Source: Spirochaetota bacterium (GTDB lineage: Bacteria; Spirochaetota; UBA4802; UBA5550). From it: DNA of 64,000 nt. Of this stretch, positions 24,652-33,760 are shown one piece after another (position 1 is the first letter of the stretch; every line of letters begins with the position of its first letter). A program made the position numbers and the translations under genes. The notes under the pieces are model-generated. The model was not told the origin of the DNA, did no database searches, and worked only from the letters and a program-made list of their open reading frames with translations. The stretch is taken from assembly GCA_016933025.1 (NCBI GenBank), contig JAFGBT010000014.1, forward strand, positions 62,001-126,000, read 5' to 3'.

Positions 24652-26427
24652 TTAGCCCGCATTCATCAGCGCGTCGCCGTCGCCGATGTCCGCCGAGGAC
24701 CGGTCAGACCACATGTACGCGGTGGTTTCGCATTTCAGCTTAAAATCAAAGTACGACTCTTTCAGGTACTCCTTCAATTCAGGGTTCAGCCTGCGGTAGA
24801 GTCGGCGCATGTTGACAATCGCGCGACGCGCCGGGCGTTCGACCGGGGTAAAAGCAATCTTACCCTCACTGCCGAACTTCGCCTCATACTCCTCTTCGAG
24901 GTGCTTGAGCGATGATTTCATGTAGGCGGAAACACGTTCCGCGGTCAGGATATCATCGGTCATCTTGAAGAAGTGGTATCCCTTGATTGCCAGGTTGACC
25001 GCCAGTGAAAATTTTTTCGGGTTGTGCAGAAGGGCCGATCCGAGGAGCTTCAGGTAGTAAAAGCCGTACCTGGAAAAAATTTGCAGCCCCAGCGATCGTA
25101 GAAAGGCGCGTATATCGCTGCCGCTGATGGAACTGTCGATAACGTTCGTGCCGGGCATACGCCTGATCAGCCTGATGCACCGCTCAAAATAGCGTTTCGG
25201 CTGGTATATGGTTGCGATGACCTGCTTGTATCCCTCCATCAGGGTTGTGATCGGCATGCGGGGGATGAAGTTTATCTCCATGGAATGAGTGTTGTTGCCG
25301 TCCGATTCTCCGAGAATGCGCCCCTCGCGCTCGAGACGTCGATAGAGCTGGGTGTTGGGGAGTGCTATCATGGTCCCGATCATGGCAAGCGGGATCCCCG
25401 CCTTCTGGATAAAATCGATCTGCAGATCGAATATATTTTCGGGGTCGCTGTCGAACCCGATGATGAATCCGCCCATCACTTCCATCCCCCTTGATTGTAT
25501 CGTCTGCACGCTCTCGAGAATGTCCGCCTTGGTATTCTGCTGTTTCTGGGTCAACTCAAGCGTCTCCTGAACCGGGGTCTCGATGCCGATGAAGACCATG
25601 TCCATACCGGCCTCCACCATCAGGTCCATGAGCTGGTCGTCCTGGGCCAGGTTGATGCTTGCCTCGGTATACAGGGGGAAGGGATAATTGTTCGCTTTCT
25701 GCCATTGAATGACATGGGTCAGGAGCTCGCGCACCTTTTTTTTGTTGCCGATAAAATTATCGTCCACGATGAAGAGGGGCCCTCGGTAGCCGGCCCGGTA
25801 CAGGACATCCATTTCGTTGACGAACTGCTCGGGGAGCTTGTAGCGGGGGACCCGGCCGAACATCTCAATGATGTCGCAGAATTCGCAATTGAAGGGGCAG
25901 CCCCTGGATGACTGCAGCGCCATGGACGCGTACGCTGAGAGGTCGAGCAGGTCAAACCGCGGCACGGGAGTTTTGGTGATGTCCGGCTTGGTTTCATCGC
26001 GGTACATTTTTTGTGGGCGGCCATCTTCAAGGTCGCGGATGAATTTCGGGAGGGTGATTTCCCCCTCGTTCAGGATAAAGTGGTCGACGCCACGGATACT
26101 TTTATAGCTGTTTGTCGGATAGGGCCCGCCGGCCGCGACCGGGACGCCGCAATTGTTGCACATCCGGACGACCTTATGGAACGAATCTTTTTGCACAATC
26201 ATGGCCGAAACAAATACCATGTTGGCATTCATGATGTCTTCATGGGTCACTGTCTGATAGTTAAGATCGATAAGCCTGACATCGTAGTTGGACGGGAGCA
26301 TGGCGGCGACCGTAATGAGCCCGAGAGGCGGCATGAGCGTCTTGTAGCCGACAAAGGGTAGTGCGTATTTAAGGCTCCAGTAGGTCGCAGGAATCTCAGG
26401 GTAGATCATTAATATCTTCCTTTTCAT
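24652..26427 (-). CDS. B12-binding radical SAM protein with DUF4070-like C-terminus
   Basis: An N-terminal cobalamin-binding Rossmann domain (about 1-140, with PPLGLITVAAMLP and the GGPYPT loop) is followed by a radical SAM domain with the cluster motif C181-x3-C185-x2-C188 (RGCPFNCEFCDI, numbering from the upstream ATG at 26439). The long C-terminus resembles DUF4070, found in HpnP/HpnR-like and related methylases. Such enzymes methylate unactivated carbons of lipids, pigments or antibiotics. ATG 26427 has GGAGAAGG just before it and is preferred. No hopanoid or other pathway gene is adjacent, so the substrate cannot be named. Confidence 0.85.
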   Translation of the reverse strand: MKRKILMIYPEIPATYWSLKYALPFVGYKTLMPPLGLITVAAMLPSNYDVRLIDLNYQTVTHEDIMNANMVFVSAMIVQKDSFHKVVRMCNNCGVPVAAGGPYPTNSYKSIRGVDHFILNEGEITLPKFIRDLEDGRPQKMYRDETKPDITKTPVPRFDLLDLSAYASMALQSSRGCPFNCEFCDIIEMFGRVPRYKLPEQFVNEMDVLYRAGYRGPLFIVDDNFIGNKKKVRELLTHVIQWQKANNYPFPLYTEASINLAQDDQLMDLMVEAGMDMVFIGIETPVQETLELTQKQQNTKADILESVQTIQSRGMEVMGGFIIGFDSDPENIFDLQIDFIQKAGIPLAMIGTMIALPNTQLYRRLEREGRILGESDGNNTHSMEINFIPRMPITTLMEGYKQVIATIYQPKRYFERCIRLIRRMPGTNVIDSSISGSDIRAFLRSLGLQIFSRYGFYYLKLLGSALLHNPKKFSLAVNLAIKGYHFFKMTDDILTAERVSAYMKSSLKHLEEEYEAKFGSEGKIAFTPVERPARRAIVNMRRLYRRLNPELKEYLKESYFDFKLKCETTAYMWSDRSSADIGDGDALMNAG

Positions 26428-26520
26428 ATCCTTCTCCATAGGTCACGATGTATATTATTCGGGATTTCGAACGATCAGTATTGTGTTTCGCCTGGACTGC
26501 CGTTTGCTTCGGTGCGCCGG

Positions 26521-26607
26521 TTACAAAGACCTGAGTATCTTGATCCCGTAGATGGCGCTCAGAACGACCACTATTCCGAGAATTGATTCAAGCATGATTT
26601 GCTCCAT
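26521..26607 (-). CDS. Possible small single-helix membrane peptide
   Basis: A 28-codon frame (or 24 codons from the second ATG, which has GGAG six bases before it) encodes a hydrophobic helix ending in basic residues, LGIVVVLSAIYGIKILRSL. It fills the middle of the otherwise empty 26428-26752 gap and could be transcribed ahead of the radical SAM gene. There is no homology evidence. Confidence 0.3.
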   Translation of the reverse strand: MEQIMLESILGIVVVLSAIYGIKILRSL

Positions 26608-26704
26608 CGGACTTTATATAACTTCCGGCAGTTATACCGGCTTTATTGGAAAGACAGGCTGAAATGCCGCCGGGTTGCAAAAAATCAGCGGCCTGATAAA
26701 ATTA

Positions 26705-26734
26705 TTGACATATATACTATGGGCGCTTTTTAAT
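26705..26734 (+). promoter_or_regulatory. Promoter of the tRNA-Sec-selA-selB unit
   Basis: TTGACA (26705-26710), an 18-base spacer and TTTAAT (26729-26734); the transcript would start near 26741, about 12 bases before the tRNA. Confidence 0.5.
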
Positions 26735-26752
26735 TTTTTCAGGATTATAAAT

Positions 26753-26842
26753 GGAAGAGGATGGGATCTGGTGGTTCCCGCGGTCTTCAAAACCGTAGGC
26801 CGCGATTTATCGCGGCGGCAGGTTCGATTCCTGCCCCTTCCG
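26753..26842 (+). tRNA. selC: tRNA-Sec (anticodon TCA)
   Basis: The about 90-base RNA has an 8-pair acceptor stem (GGAAGAGG with CCCCTTCC, one A-C mismatch), the anticodon TCA (26787-26789) in the loop CTTCAAA, a long variable arm (paired CCGCGA/TCGCGG) and a T-arm GCAGGTTCGATTCCTGC. The discriminator is G and no CCA is encoded. It reads UGA as selenocysteine with SelB. It ends only 5 bases before the first selA ATG candidate, so tRNA processing would leave a nearly leaderless selA message. Confidence 0.95.
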
Positions 26843-26847
26843 CATGC

Positions 26848-28251
26848 ATGTATGCCATGATGGAAGATAAGAATCTACTCCTCAGAAGCATCCCCCAGGT
26901 GGACAAAATTCTCCAGTCCGATGAGGTACAGGCATTCGTCGCTGAGATCGGCCGCCCTCTGGTAGCCGATATCATCCGGGAAGTCCTGGCCGAAGCTCGC
27001 GCCGGGGCGGGCCGGGGGGAACAGGTTGACCCGGCCGGGATCGTTTCAGACGTGGCCTCGCGATGCGCGAAGGCGATGCTCCGCAAGCTCCGGCGCGTCG
27101 TTAACGGCACCGGCGTGCTTATCCATACCAACCTCGGCCGTTCGCCCCTGGGCGAAGAGGTATTGGGACGGCTCGCCGAAGAGCTCTCCGGCTACTGCAA
27201 TCTGGAATACGACCTGCCGGCGCGCGAGCGCGGGAAGCGCGGCGGTTTCGCGGAGGAACTCATGTGCCGATGCACCGGCGCTGAGGACGCGCTTATAGTC
27301 AACAACAACGCCTCCAGCGTGTTTCTCATCCTGAACGAGTTCGCAAACGGGAAAGAGGTGGTCGTGTCGAGGGGCGAGCTCATCCAGATCGGCGGCGGCT
27401 TCAGGCTCCCGGATATCATGAGCCAGAGCGGCCCGGTACTTGTCGAGGCGGGCACCACCAATATAACCACGATACGTGATTATCGAGCCGCCGTAACCGG
27501 GAACACCGCCATGGTCCTCTCCTGCCACCGATCGAATTTCACGATTGAAGGGTTCACAGAAAGCCCGTCCCTCGCGGAGCTTGCCTCCCTGAAAAGCGAA
27601 TCGGTCATATTCGTACGCGATCTCGGGAGCGGTAACCTCGTTACGGACCAGCGGCTGCCGCGTCCATTCGAGCCGACGGTACGGTCGGAGCTCGAGCAGG
27701 GACCGGACCTGGTCTGCTTCAGCGGGGACAAGCTCCTGGGAGGGTGCCAGGCGGGCGTCATCGTGGGCCGGAAGGACCTGATAGCAAGGCTCAGACGCAA
27801 CCCGCTCATGCGCATGATACGGGTGGACAAAGTCACCTATTTCATTATTCAAGAAACGCTTCTCCATCACGTTAACGGCGACGTCGAGAAGATAGAGCTC
27901 TGGGACGCCATGCTTCGGGACATGAAGGACGTTTCCCGGCGCGTTAACAGGTTTTTCAGGCTCATGAAGAGCCGCGACAAAAGGAAGTTCGTGAAGCGCG
28001 TTAAAACGCGCTGCACCGTGGGCGGCGGAGCGATGCCGGGCTTTGAGATGGAAAGCCGCGGGGTACAGATACATTTCCCCGGCGTGCAGGCCGATGAGAT
28101 CCACGCGGCGTTTCTTTCGGCTAAGGTTCCCCTTGTCGGTTCAATTGTCAACAACCGCTTTACCATCGATTTTTTCACAATATCAAAGAGTGACGTGCCG
28201 CACGCGGCCGGAGCCGCGGACATGGTGCTATCGCGCTACGGGGGGGCATGA
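26848..28251 (+). CDS. selA: L-seryl-tRNA(Sec) selenium transferase
   Basis: SelA is the PLP enzyme that converts Ser-tRNA-Sec to Sec-tRNA-Sec with selenophosphate. The protein of about 467 residues has the family start LRSIPQVDKILQSDEV, the conserved NGTGVLIHTNLGRSPL block and the PLP-lysine motif FSGDKLLGGCQAG. The frame runs back through the tRNA gene, so the start must be ATG 26848, 26857 or 26860; none has a clear SD. selB starts inside its stop codon. No UGA-containing selenoprotein gene was found in the window, so the targets lie elsewhere. Confidence 0.95.
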   Translation: MYAMMEDKNLLLRSIPQVDKILQSDEVQAFVAEIGRPLVADIIREVLAEARAGAGRGEQVDPAGIVSDVASRCAKAMLRKLRRVVNGTGVLIHTNLGRSPLGEEVLGRLAEELSGYCNLEYDLPARERGKRGGFAEELMCRCTGAEDALIVNNNASSVFLILNEFANGKEVVVSRGELIQIGGGFRLPDIMSQSGPVLVEAGTTNITTIRDYRAAVTGNTAMVLSCHRSNFTIEGFTESPSLAELASLKSESVIFVRDLGSGNLVTDQRLPRPFEPTVRSELEQGPDLVCFSGDKLLGGCQAGVIVGRKDLIARLRRNPLMRMIRVDKVTYFIIQETLLHHVNGDVEKIELWDAMLRDMKDVSRRVNRFFRLMKSRDKRKFVKRVKTRCTVGGGAMPGFEMESRGVQIHFPGVQADEIHAAFLSAKVPLVGSIVNNRFTIDFFTISKSDVPHAAGAADMVLSRYGGA

Positions 28252-30071
28252 TGTACGTTGTCGGGACGTCCGGGCATATTGACCACGGTAAAACATCCCT
28301 GATACTCGCGCTCACGGGGACCGACTGTGACCGGCTCCCTGAGGAGAAGGCGCGGCAGATGACCATCGATATCGGTTTTGCCGGCATGGAGGTGCCGGGA
28401 TTCGGCACTGTGAATTTCATCGACGTCCCCGGGCACGAGCGCTTCATCCGCAACATGGTCGCCGGCGCCTGGGGGATCGACCTCGGTCTTCTGGTGGTGG
28501 CGGCCGATGACGGGTGGATGCCGCAGACCGAGGACCACTTTCGTGTGCTCCAGCTCCTTGGGGTGGAGCGAATCATAGCCGCCATCAATAAAATAGACGC
28601 CGCGGACTCGGAAACAACCGATCTTGTGGAGGAGCAGGTCCGCGAGCGTATTGCCGGCACGCGGTATGAGGGCGCCCAGATCGCGCGGGTCTCCGCGAAG
28701 ACCGGGGACGGCATAGACGCCCTCAGGGACGCAATCGCGGCAAATCTAAAGAAGCTGTCGCGGGCAACAGACGCTGACAAGCCCTACCTCTATATCGATC
28801 GCGTGTTCGCGTCAAAGGGCTATGGTACCGTTGTTACCGGGACGCTCAGGAACGGTATTCTCCATGAGAACGACGCTGTCACGATACAGCCGGGAAACAT
28901 CGAGGGCAGGATCAAACGTATTGAAAGCAATTACAGCGCCATTGAGGAGGGAAGCCCCTCCCAGCGGACGGCCCTGAATATTTCCGGTGTACCCGCTGAC
29001 ACGCTCAAGCGCGGGCATATCCTGTACCGGCAGCGGTTCTTTACCGAGTCTGAACAGATCATTGCCCGCCTTGAGTTGCTGGAAACGAAACGAGAACTCA
29101 AGAACAACGCGGGTATCGAGGTGCTCATTGGTACGGCCGCAGTCAAGGGGAAGGTGATCCTTCTCTCCGGGGACAAGATAACACAGGGAGCGGTGGCGGC
29201 GCGTATCAAGTTCAATGAGCCGTGGTACACGTATCCCGGCCAGCCGTTTGTGCTCACCGGTCCCGGCGGGTTCAGGATCCTGGGCGGCGGCAGGGTGTTG
29301 CTGCCGGCATACGATTCGCATAAAAATAGGGGACAGGTCGTCGAGGGCCTCGGCCTTTTCCGATCGTACGGACTAGAAGAACGGATTGCCTTCATCATAT
29401 CGGTGCGCCGTGGCATAAAGCGGACGGACCTGCATGCCATGTTTCCCGAACGGACGGAGGACATCGAATCGGCCCTCATTTCGCTCGTGAAAAAAAACCT
29501 TGTGAAACAAACGGGCGACTACCTCATGCCTGCGAAGTACTATGATTCGCTGGTAAAAAGGATTTTGGAGACGGTGAACAAGCATATAGGGCTGAACCTG
29601 AAGGAGATCGCCGACATAACCGGTGACGACCAGGATATATGCAGGCTTATTATGCCCTCCCTCGTCAGCGCGAAACAAGTCATGGAAAAGGAAGGAAAAT
29701 TTTTTTCCGACCGCGGCGGGCAGGTTGGCCTGTCAAAAGGCAAAAAACAGCTTATGGATACTGCCAAAGCAAACGGCGGCGGCGGCATAGAGTTGGACAA
29801 CCTGGGGAATGAGTCGGTCAGGACAGACGCGAAGGAATTGATCAAGCTGGGTGAGCTCGTGAGCCTGGACGGCAATATCCTCTATCATCGGGAGGTGTAT
29901 GAGAAAATGAGGGACGCCATTATGGCGCAGTTTGTAAAAAAGGATAAATTATCTGTCCCCGAAGCGAAGGAGGTGGTCGGCCTTTCGCGAAAATATATCA
30001 TACCTCTGCTGAACCGCATCGAACGAGACGGAATGATTCGGCGCCTTGGTGATTTTAGAGTCAAGGTATAA
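28248..30071 (+). CDS. selB: Selenocysteine-specific translation elongation factor
   Basis: SelB delivers Sec-tRNA-Sec to UGA codons followed by a SECIS hairpin. The N-terminal GTPase carries GTSGHIDHGKTSL (about 6-18), DVPGHERFI (G3) and NKID (G4); an EF-Tu-like domain II follows, and winged-helix repeats occupy the C-terminal 250 residues or so (for example VPEAKEVVGLSRKYIIPLLNRIERDG), which bind SECIS RNA. The 607-residue length is normal. ATG 28248 overlaps the selA TGA (28251 is an alternative). The gene is followed by about 270 bases with no gene; a weak hairpin (30075-30100) may end the transcript. Confidence 0.95.
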   Translation: MMYVVGTSGHIDHGKTSLILALTGTDCDRLPEEKARQMTIDIGFAGMEVPGFGTVNFIDVPGHERFIRNMVAGAWGIDLGLLVVAADDGWMPQTEDHFRVLQLLGVERIIAAINKIDAADSETTDLVEEQVRERIAGTRYEGAQIARVSAKTGDGIDALRDAIAANLKKLSRATDADKPYLYIDRVFASKGYGTVVTGTLRNGILHENDAVTIQPGNIEGRIKRIESNYSAIEEGSPSQRTALNISGVPADTLKRGHILYRQRFFTESEQIIARLELLETKRELKNNAGIEVLIGTAAVKGKVILLSGDKITQGAVAARIKFNEPWYTYPGQPFVLTGPGGFRILGGGRVLLPAYDSHKNRGQVVEGLGLFRSYGLEERIAFIISVRRGIKRTDLHAMFPERTEDIESALISLVKKNLVKQTGDYLMPAKYYDSLVKRILETVNKHIGLNLKEIADITGDDQDICRLIMPSLVSAKQVMEKEGKFFSDRGGQVGLSKGKKQLMDTAKANGGGGIELDNLGNESVRTDAKELIKLGELVSLDGNILYHREVYEKMRDAIMAQFVKKDKLSVPEAKEVVGLSRKYIIPLLNRIERDGMIRRLGDFRVKV

Positions 30072-30340
30072 AAAATGACAAATCTCATCATTATTGTCAT
30101 ATATTTTAAAAAGCCCGCCTATACTTCATTTTTTTTATTAATTCACTAATTAATATTTGATTAAGAAGTTTGAAATTGATATTATTGTATGGATATCCAT
30201 AGAGGATGGAAATCCGCGCAGAAAATTGCGTGCGCGGCTATAACGCGGTTCAATCTCCTTATTCACCCCCTCGATATCCACTTGTTGCGTGTTGCCTGAT
30301 GGCGGCAATGAAAGTCGACCCGATGCAGGGTGGCAGGGCA
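30072..30340. other. Gap after selB with two small inverted repeats
   Basis: ATGACAA (30075-30081) pairs with TTGTCAT (30094-30100), and CCGCGCA (30214-30220) with TGCGCGG (30231-30237). The middle is AT-rich and may hold the promoter of the following lipoprotein gene. No gene is seen. Confidence 0.3.
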
Positions 30341-31348
30341 ATGAAAATTCAGCTAAGAATAAGAGCAATAGTGCCGATCGCAACGGTACTGATGTGTATC
30401 GGCATTGCCGCGCTGGTATCGTCGTGCTATGAGGACGATTTTGATTTCGCCATGAGGATGGAACTTTTCCCTGTCCAGGTCTTCATTCCCGAGGAGGGCA
30501 TACCGGAGCCGGGCGGCGGCGGCATAATCACCATCGGCGCCAAGACAGAGACGAGTATCCAACTCCTCTGGGAACAGGCCGAGGACATTGAAACGCCGCA
30601 GGAGTATCTTGAATACCGGCTCTACCTGTCCGAGTTTAACAACATCGCCGCGCCGGATGATGCCGAGGAAAAAGGCACAGTCGTTGAAGACTGGACGCCG
30701 GATCTGACGGCGGCTGCCGCTTACGGGCTTGTGGCAGGTAGAGCATATTACTTCAACGTGGTGGTGAGGGATGGAGAGGGCAATAGCGCGGCGTATCTGA
30801 CCGTGCATACAATGACGCAGAGCGATGCCATCTACCTCTTTTCGGCCGGGCTGTACCAGGGAAACCTTACGACAATGACGACGAGTTCGCCGAGGGCGGA
30901 TATTGACTCCTATTGCATTTCCGCCAAGGAGAACATCTATCCCGAACTTCCGTGCCTCACTGTCCGGGCTTTTATCAGCATATCCCCGTCGGATTCCATA
31001 GCAGCCATGCCGGCCAATTTTCTCGTGCCGACCGACAGAAAGATAATAAGCACTACCGGCACTGAACTGGCGCCGAACTGGGCCGGCCTCTTCGACGGCG
31101 CCATCAACGAGACGCTCGCCAAGGCGGGTGTTGCCGTAAATTTCTGGTGGTCCGGTTCGGAAGCGAACGGAGAAGCGGCTGCGGCAAAAAGTGTCGTGCC
31201 GGCCATGACCAATTGCAACGGCTGGAAGGACGGCACCAATGCTTCGACAGGCAGGGACGGCGCCACCAATAAAACCGATGATACGTGGATCAACGAGGGT
31301 GATTCGAACTGCAATAATTCGCTCAATGTCCTCTGCGCGTGCTGGTGA
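30341..31348 (+). CDS. Lipoprotein with fibronectin-III-like and DUF1554-like domains
   Basis: A 335-residue lipoprotein. The signal MKIQLRIRAIVPIATVLMC ends ALVSSC, with the Cys as lipidation site; the longer frame from 30206 would hide this signal, so ATG 30341 is chosen. Residues about 50-135 look like a fibronectin type III fold (TSIQLLWEQAED ... YYFNVVVRDGEGNSA). Residues about 145-335 match the DUF1554 layout of Leptospira lipoproteins: IYLFSAGLYQGNLT, a middle FLVPTDRKI block, the Trp-rich FWWSGSEANG, and a Cys-rich end NCNGW...CNNSLNVLCACW. It stands 61 bases before the VKOR-DsbA gene, whose disulfide activity could serve its many cysteines (inference). Confidence 0.7.
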   Translation: MKIQLRIRAIVPIATVLMCIGIAALVSSCYEDDFDFAMRMELFPVQVFIPEEGIPEPGGGGIITIGAKTETSIQLLWEQAEDIETPQEYLEYRLYLSEFNNIAAPDDAEEKGTVVEDWTPDLTAAAAYGLVAGRAYYFNVVVRDGEGNSAAYLTVHTMTQSDAIYLFSAGLYQGNLTTMTTSSPRADIDSYCISAKENIYPELPCLTVRAFISISPSDSIAAMPANFLVPTDRKIISTTGTELAPNWAGLFDGAINETLAKAGVAVNFWWSGSEANGEAAAAKSVVPAMTNCNGWKDGTNASTGRDGATNKTDDTWINEGDSNCNNSLNVLCACW

Positions 31349-31409
31349 ACCGGGATACCGCCGATAAAAATTAATTGACGTTTCTGTTCAACCTGCTACT
31401 GTTATTACC

Positions 31410-32642
31410 ATGAGAAAGCATATCATCTTCATAGCGGCGGTTTCTGTCGCGGGCGCCCTCGTATCGTCAGTCCAACTCTTCCAGCACTACTTTCCGAACA
31501 CCGAATTCGGCATGGCATTATGCGGGAACGGGATTGTCAACCCGTGCCGGGTGCTCTGCCAGTCGGGATTCGATTCGATCTTCGGCTTTCCCATAGCGGG
31601 GATGGGCCTCCTGGCGTACCTGTTCATAATCGTGGTTTCATCGGTCACCCTGCTTGCGGGCGAGGACCGGTATTCGCATTGCTTTGCCGTGCTGGCGCCC
31701 GTGTCGGCGCTCTCCATCATCGTTGATATCGTGCTCGGTTCGATCCTCATATATCTCCGGATTCCCTGCCGGCTCTGCGTCATAGCGTATGTCATTAATA
31801 TCCTGATATTCGGTTCGGTCTTCCTCTGGTACCTTGATTTCAGGGAGATCAACCGGGGGGTTCGGGACATATACGCGGGCCTTGTTTCTTTTCTTAAGAA
31901 TACTTCAAACCGGCCGCTGGCCGTGAGCTTCGCTCTCATAATGATTTTCATGTTCTTCTCGGTTGTATCGCTTTCAGCGTATATGAATATACGGGGGGAA
32001 AAATCAGAGGAGTCGCTGGCACGGATGAAAAAATTCGACGCTTATTATCGTTCTCTCCCCGTCGAAAGCGTCTCTCTACCGCCGAGTTCCATGATCATTG
32101 GCGGAAAAGATGCCGATATTACAATAGTCATCTTCACCGATTTTATCTGCCCGGCCTGCCGAAGGTTCTATGAGATTGAAAAAGAACTCATGTCCAGATT
32201 CTGGATGAAGATACGGATTGAATATTATCATTTTCCTCTCGATATTGTTTGTAACCCGCACGCGCCGCGGACCGTCTATTCAAATTCGTGCGTTGCCGCA
32301 CAGGCCTTTACCGCCGCGGCCAGGAGGGGGATATTCAAGGACCTCCTTCAGTACCATTACGAGCATTATCATGAAAATAGCGAGCGCCTTCGCGCCGGCG
32401 ACGTGCTCGTGTCGGTAAAACATTATTTTAAAGACCGATTTTTTCCGGGCGACTACGACAGTTTTTTAAAAGAAGTCCTTTCAGAGCAGTCCAAGGTCGA
32501 TGTCTATAACGATGTGTCGGCCGGCGGCAGGCTGGGTGTGCGCGCTGTGCCGACGCTTTATATAAACGGGAGGAGGCTTGAGGGGATTCCCGATGCGGAC
32601 CTCCTATCTTACGTGCTGGCTCGCGAACTGGGTGTGAAATGA
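31410..32642 (+). CDS. VKOR-DsbA fusion: disulfide-bond-forming protein
   Basis: A 410-residue membrane protein that couples quinone reduction to disulfide formation. The N-terminal VKOR domain has four or five helices, loop cysteines around C38, C46 and C50 (NPCRVLCQSGF) and the active CxxC C120-C123 (IPCRLC). A DsbA/thioredoxin-like domain follows a last helix (about 172-192), with CPAC (C247, C250) and a cis-proline loop VPTLYINGRRLEG. It overlaps the next gene by ATGA. Fused VKOR-DsbA proteins replace separate DsbB and DsbA in many bacteria. The cysteine-rich lipoprotein just upstream is a plausible client. Confidence 0.9.
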   Translation: MRKHIIFIAAVSVAGALVSSVQLFQHYFPNTEFGMALCGNGIVNPCRVLCQSGFDSIFGFPIAGMGLLAYLFIIVVSSVTLLAGEDRYSHCFAVLAPVSALSIIVDIVLGSILIYLRIPCRLCVIAYVINILIFGSVFLWYLDFREINRGVRDIYAGLVSFLKNTSNRPLAVSFALIMIFMFFSVVSLSAYMNIRGEKSEESLARMKKFDAYYRSLPVESVSLPPSSMIIGGKDADITIVIFTDFICPACRRFYEIEKELMSRFWMKIRIEYYHFPLDIVCNPHAPRTVYSNSCVAAQAFTAAARRGIFKDLLQYHYEHYHENSERLRAGDVLVSVKHYFKDRFFPGDYDSFLKEVLSEQSKVDVYNDVSAGGRLGVRAVPTLYINGRRLEGIPDADLLSYVLARELGVK

Positions 32643-33760
32643 TGCTACAACGAAGCATGCCTGTCATTCTCTTTATCCTCCTGGTTATTATTCCAGCACG
32701 ATACGCCCTGTCTGACGATGAGGAAACATATCATGCCCATGACATTATCATCGGCGCCAAGGCCGGTTATTCCATGTTCGAGGGGTACTACCGCAGCCGC
32801 TTCAGCGGTTCGTACTGCACCGGTTTATCTCTGATGTATGGCAACCCCGGGATCGCAAAATACCTGATGGGCGAGCTTGAAGTTGCTTACGCGCGCTACC
32901 CCCTGAGGAAGGGGCGTACTTCGATGGTGGAATACCTGTCGCTTGTCGGCCAGAGCCGGGGATCGTACATGGAATCAATTTCGCTCAATTTCGGCCCGGT
33001 GTTTTATTATCCTATCGACCTGCATTTCCAGATTTATACGGGCCTGTCCGCCCTCGGATCGTACCTCCATCTACATCTCGACAGGTACGATAAAAACGAG
33101 AAGACTATCAAGCCCGGCCTGCTGGCACGGGCCGGTTTCTTTATCCCCGTGCGTAAGGGATTCAGGTTCAGGATCGGCGCCGAGTATACGCTGAAATACC
33201 TCTCGGGAAAACCGCTGTATGGATTCAATTTCATCGGCGGCCTTTCATACAATTTCAACCCGGTCGAGCGCGCGGGCGAGCCGGGCGCGGAACGGGACGC
33301 GCCGGGGCGCATAGAATGGTACATGGCAATGGCGGAAAAAGCGGTCAAGAAGGGGAACGCGGAAGAGGCGCGGGAGAACTACAAAAAGGTCCTTGCCATT
33401 GACGGGACAAACCGGGAGGCGCGGCGAAAGCTGGATGAAATCAAAAAAGCCGAGGCCGATTACGCGCGGGCGACCAGGCTCGCCGGAAATAAGCGGTTTT
33501 ATGACGCCCTGCCGCTCCTTGAAGACGCCGGCGCCTATCTGCTCGCCGCGCGTAATGATATTGAAGAGATCAGGAAACAACTTGCCGCTGAGATACCGGG
33601 CCTTGAAAAGACCGGGATCGAACTGTATGAAAAGGGTGACTACCGGGGATGCATAACGATAATGAATCGTCTGCTCCTTGTTGATCCGAGGAACAAAGTC
33701 GGTTTGATATACCTGCCGCGTGCGGTCAAGCGGCAGGAGGCCATGGAGAGATTGCGATGA
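32639..33760 (+). CDS. Secreted protein: outer-membrane-like barrel part plus TPR C-terminus
   Basis: A 373-residue protein of unknown function. The signal peptide (about 1-25, ending RYALS) is followed by strand-rich sequence with alternating aromatic residues (about 35-205, for example IIIGAKAGYSMFEGYYRS and FNFIGGLSYNFNPVE), like a small barrel. From about 220 on the sequence is helical with TPR-like repeats (AEKAVKKGNAEEARENYKKVLAIDGTNREARRKL; GIELYEKGDYRGCITIMNRLLLVDP). It overlaps both the VKOR-DsbA gene upstream and coaX downstream by 4 bases, so the three are translationally coupled although coaX is housekeeping. Confidence 0.65.
   Translation: MMLQRSMPVILFILLVIIPARYALSDDEETYHAHDIIIGAKAGYSMFEGYYRSRFSGSYCTGLSLMYGNPGIAKYLMGELEVAYARYPLRKGRTSMVEYLSLVGQSRGSYMESISLNFGPVFYYPIDLHFQIYTGLSALGSYLHLHLDRYDKNEKTIKPGLLARAGFFIPVRKGFRFRIGAEYTLKYLSGKPLYGFNFIGGLSYNFNPVERAGEPGAERDAPGRIEWYMAMAEKAVKKGNAEEARENYKKVLAIDGTNREARRKLDEIKKAEADYARATRLAGNKRFYDALPLLEDAGAYLLAARNDIEEIRKQLAAEIPGLEKTGIELYEKGDYRGCITIMNRLLLVDPRNKVGLIYLPRAVKRQEAMERLR

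Noticed and set aside
27046..28104. 352-residue minus-strand frame opposite selA
   Set aside because: selA is certain on the plus strand; the antisense frame has no recognisable motif.
31346..31348. TGA at the end of the DUF1554-like gene as Sec
   Set aside because: It follows the normal C-terminal CxCW of the domain and a further stop comes soon after with no conserved sequence between.
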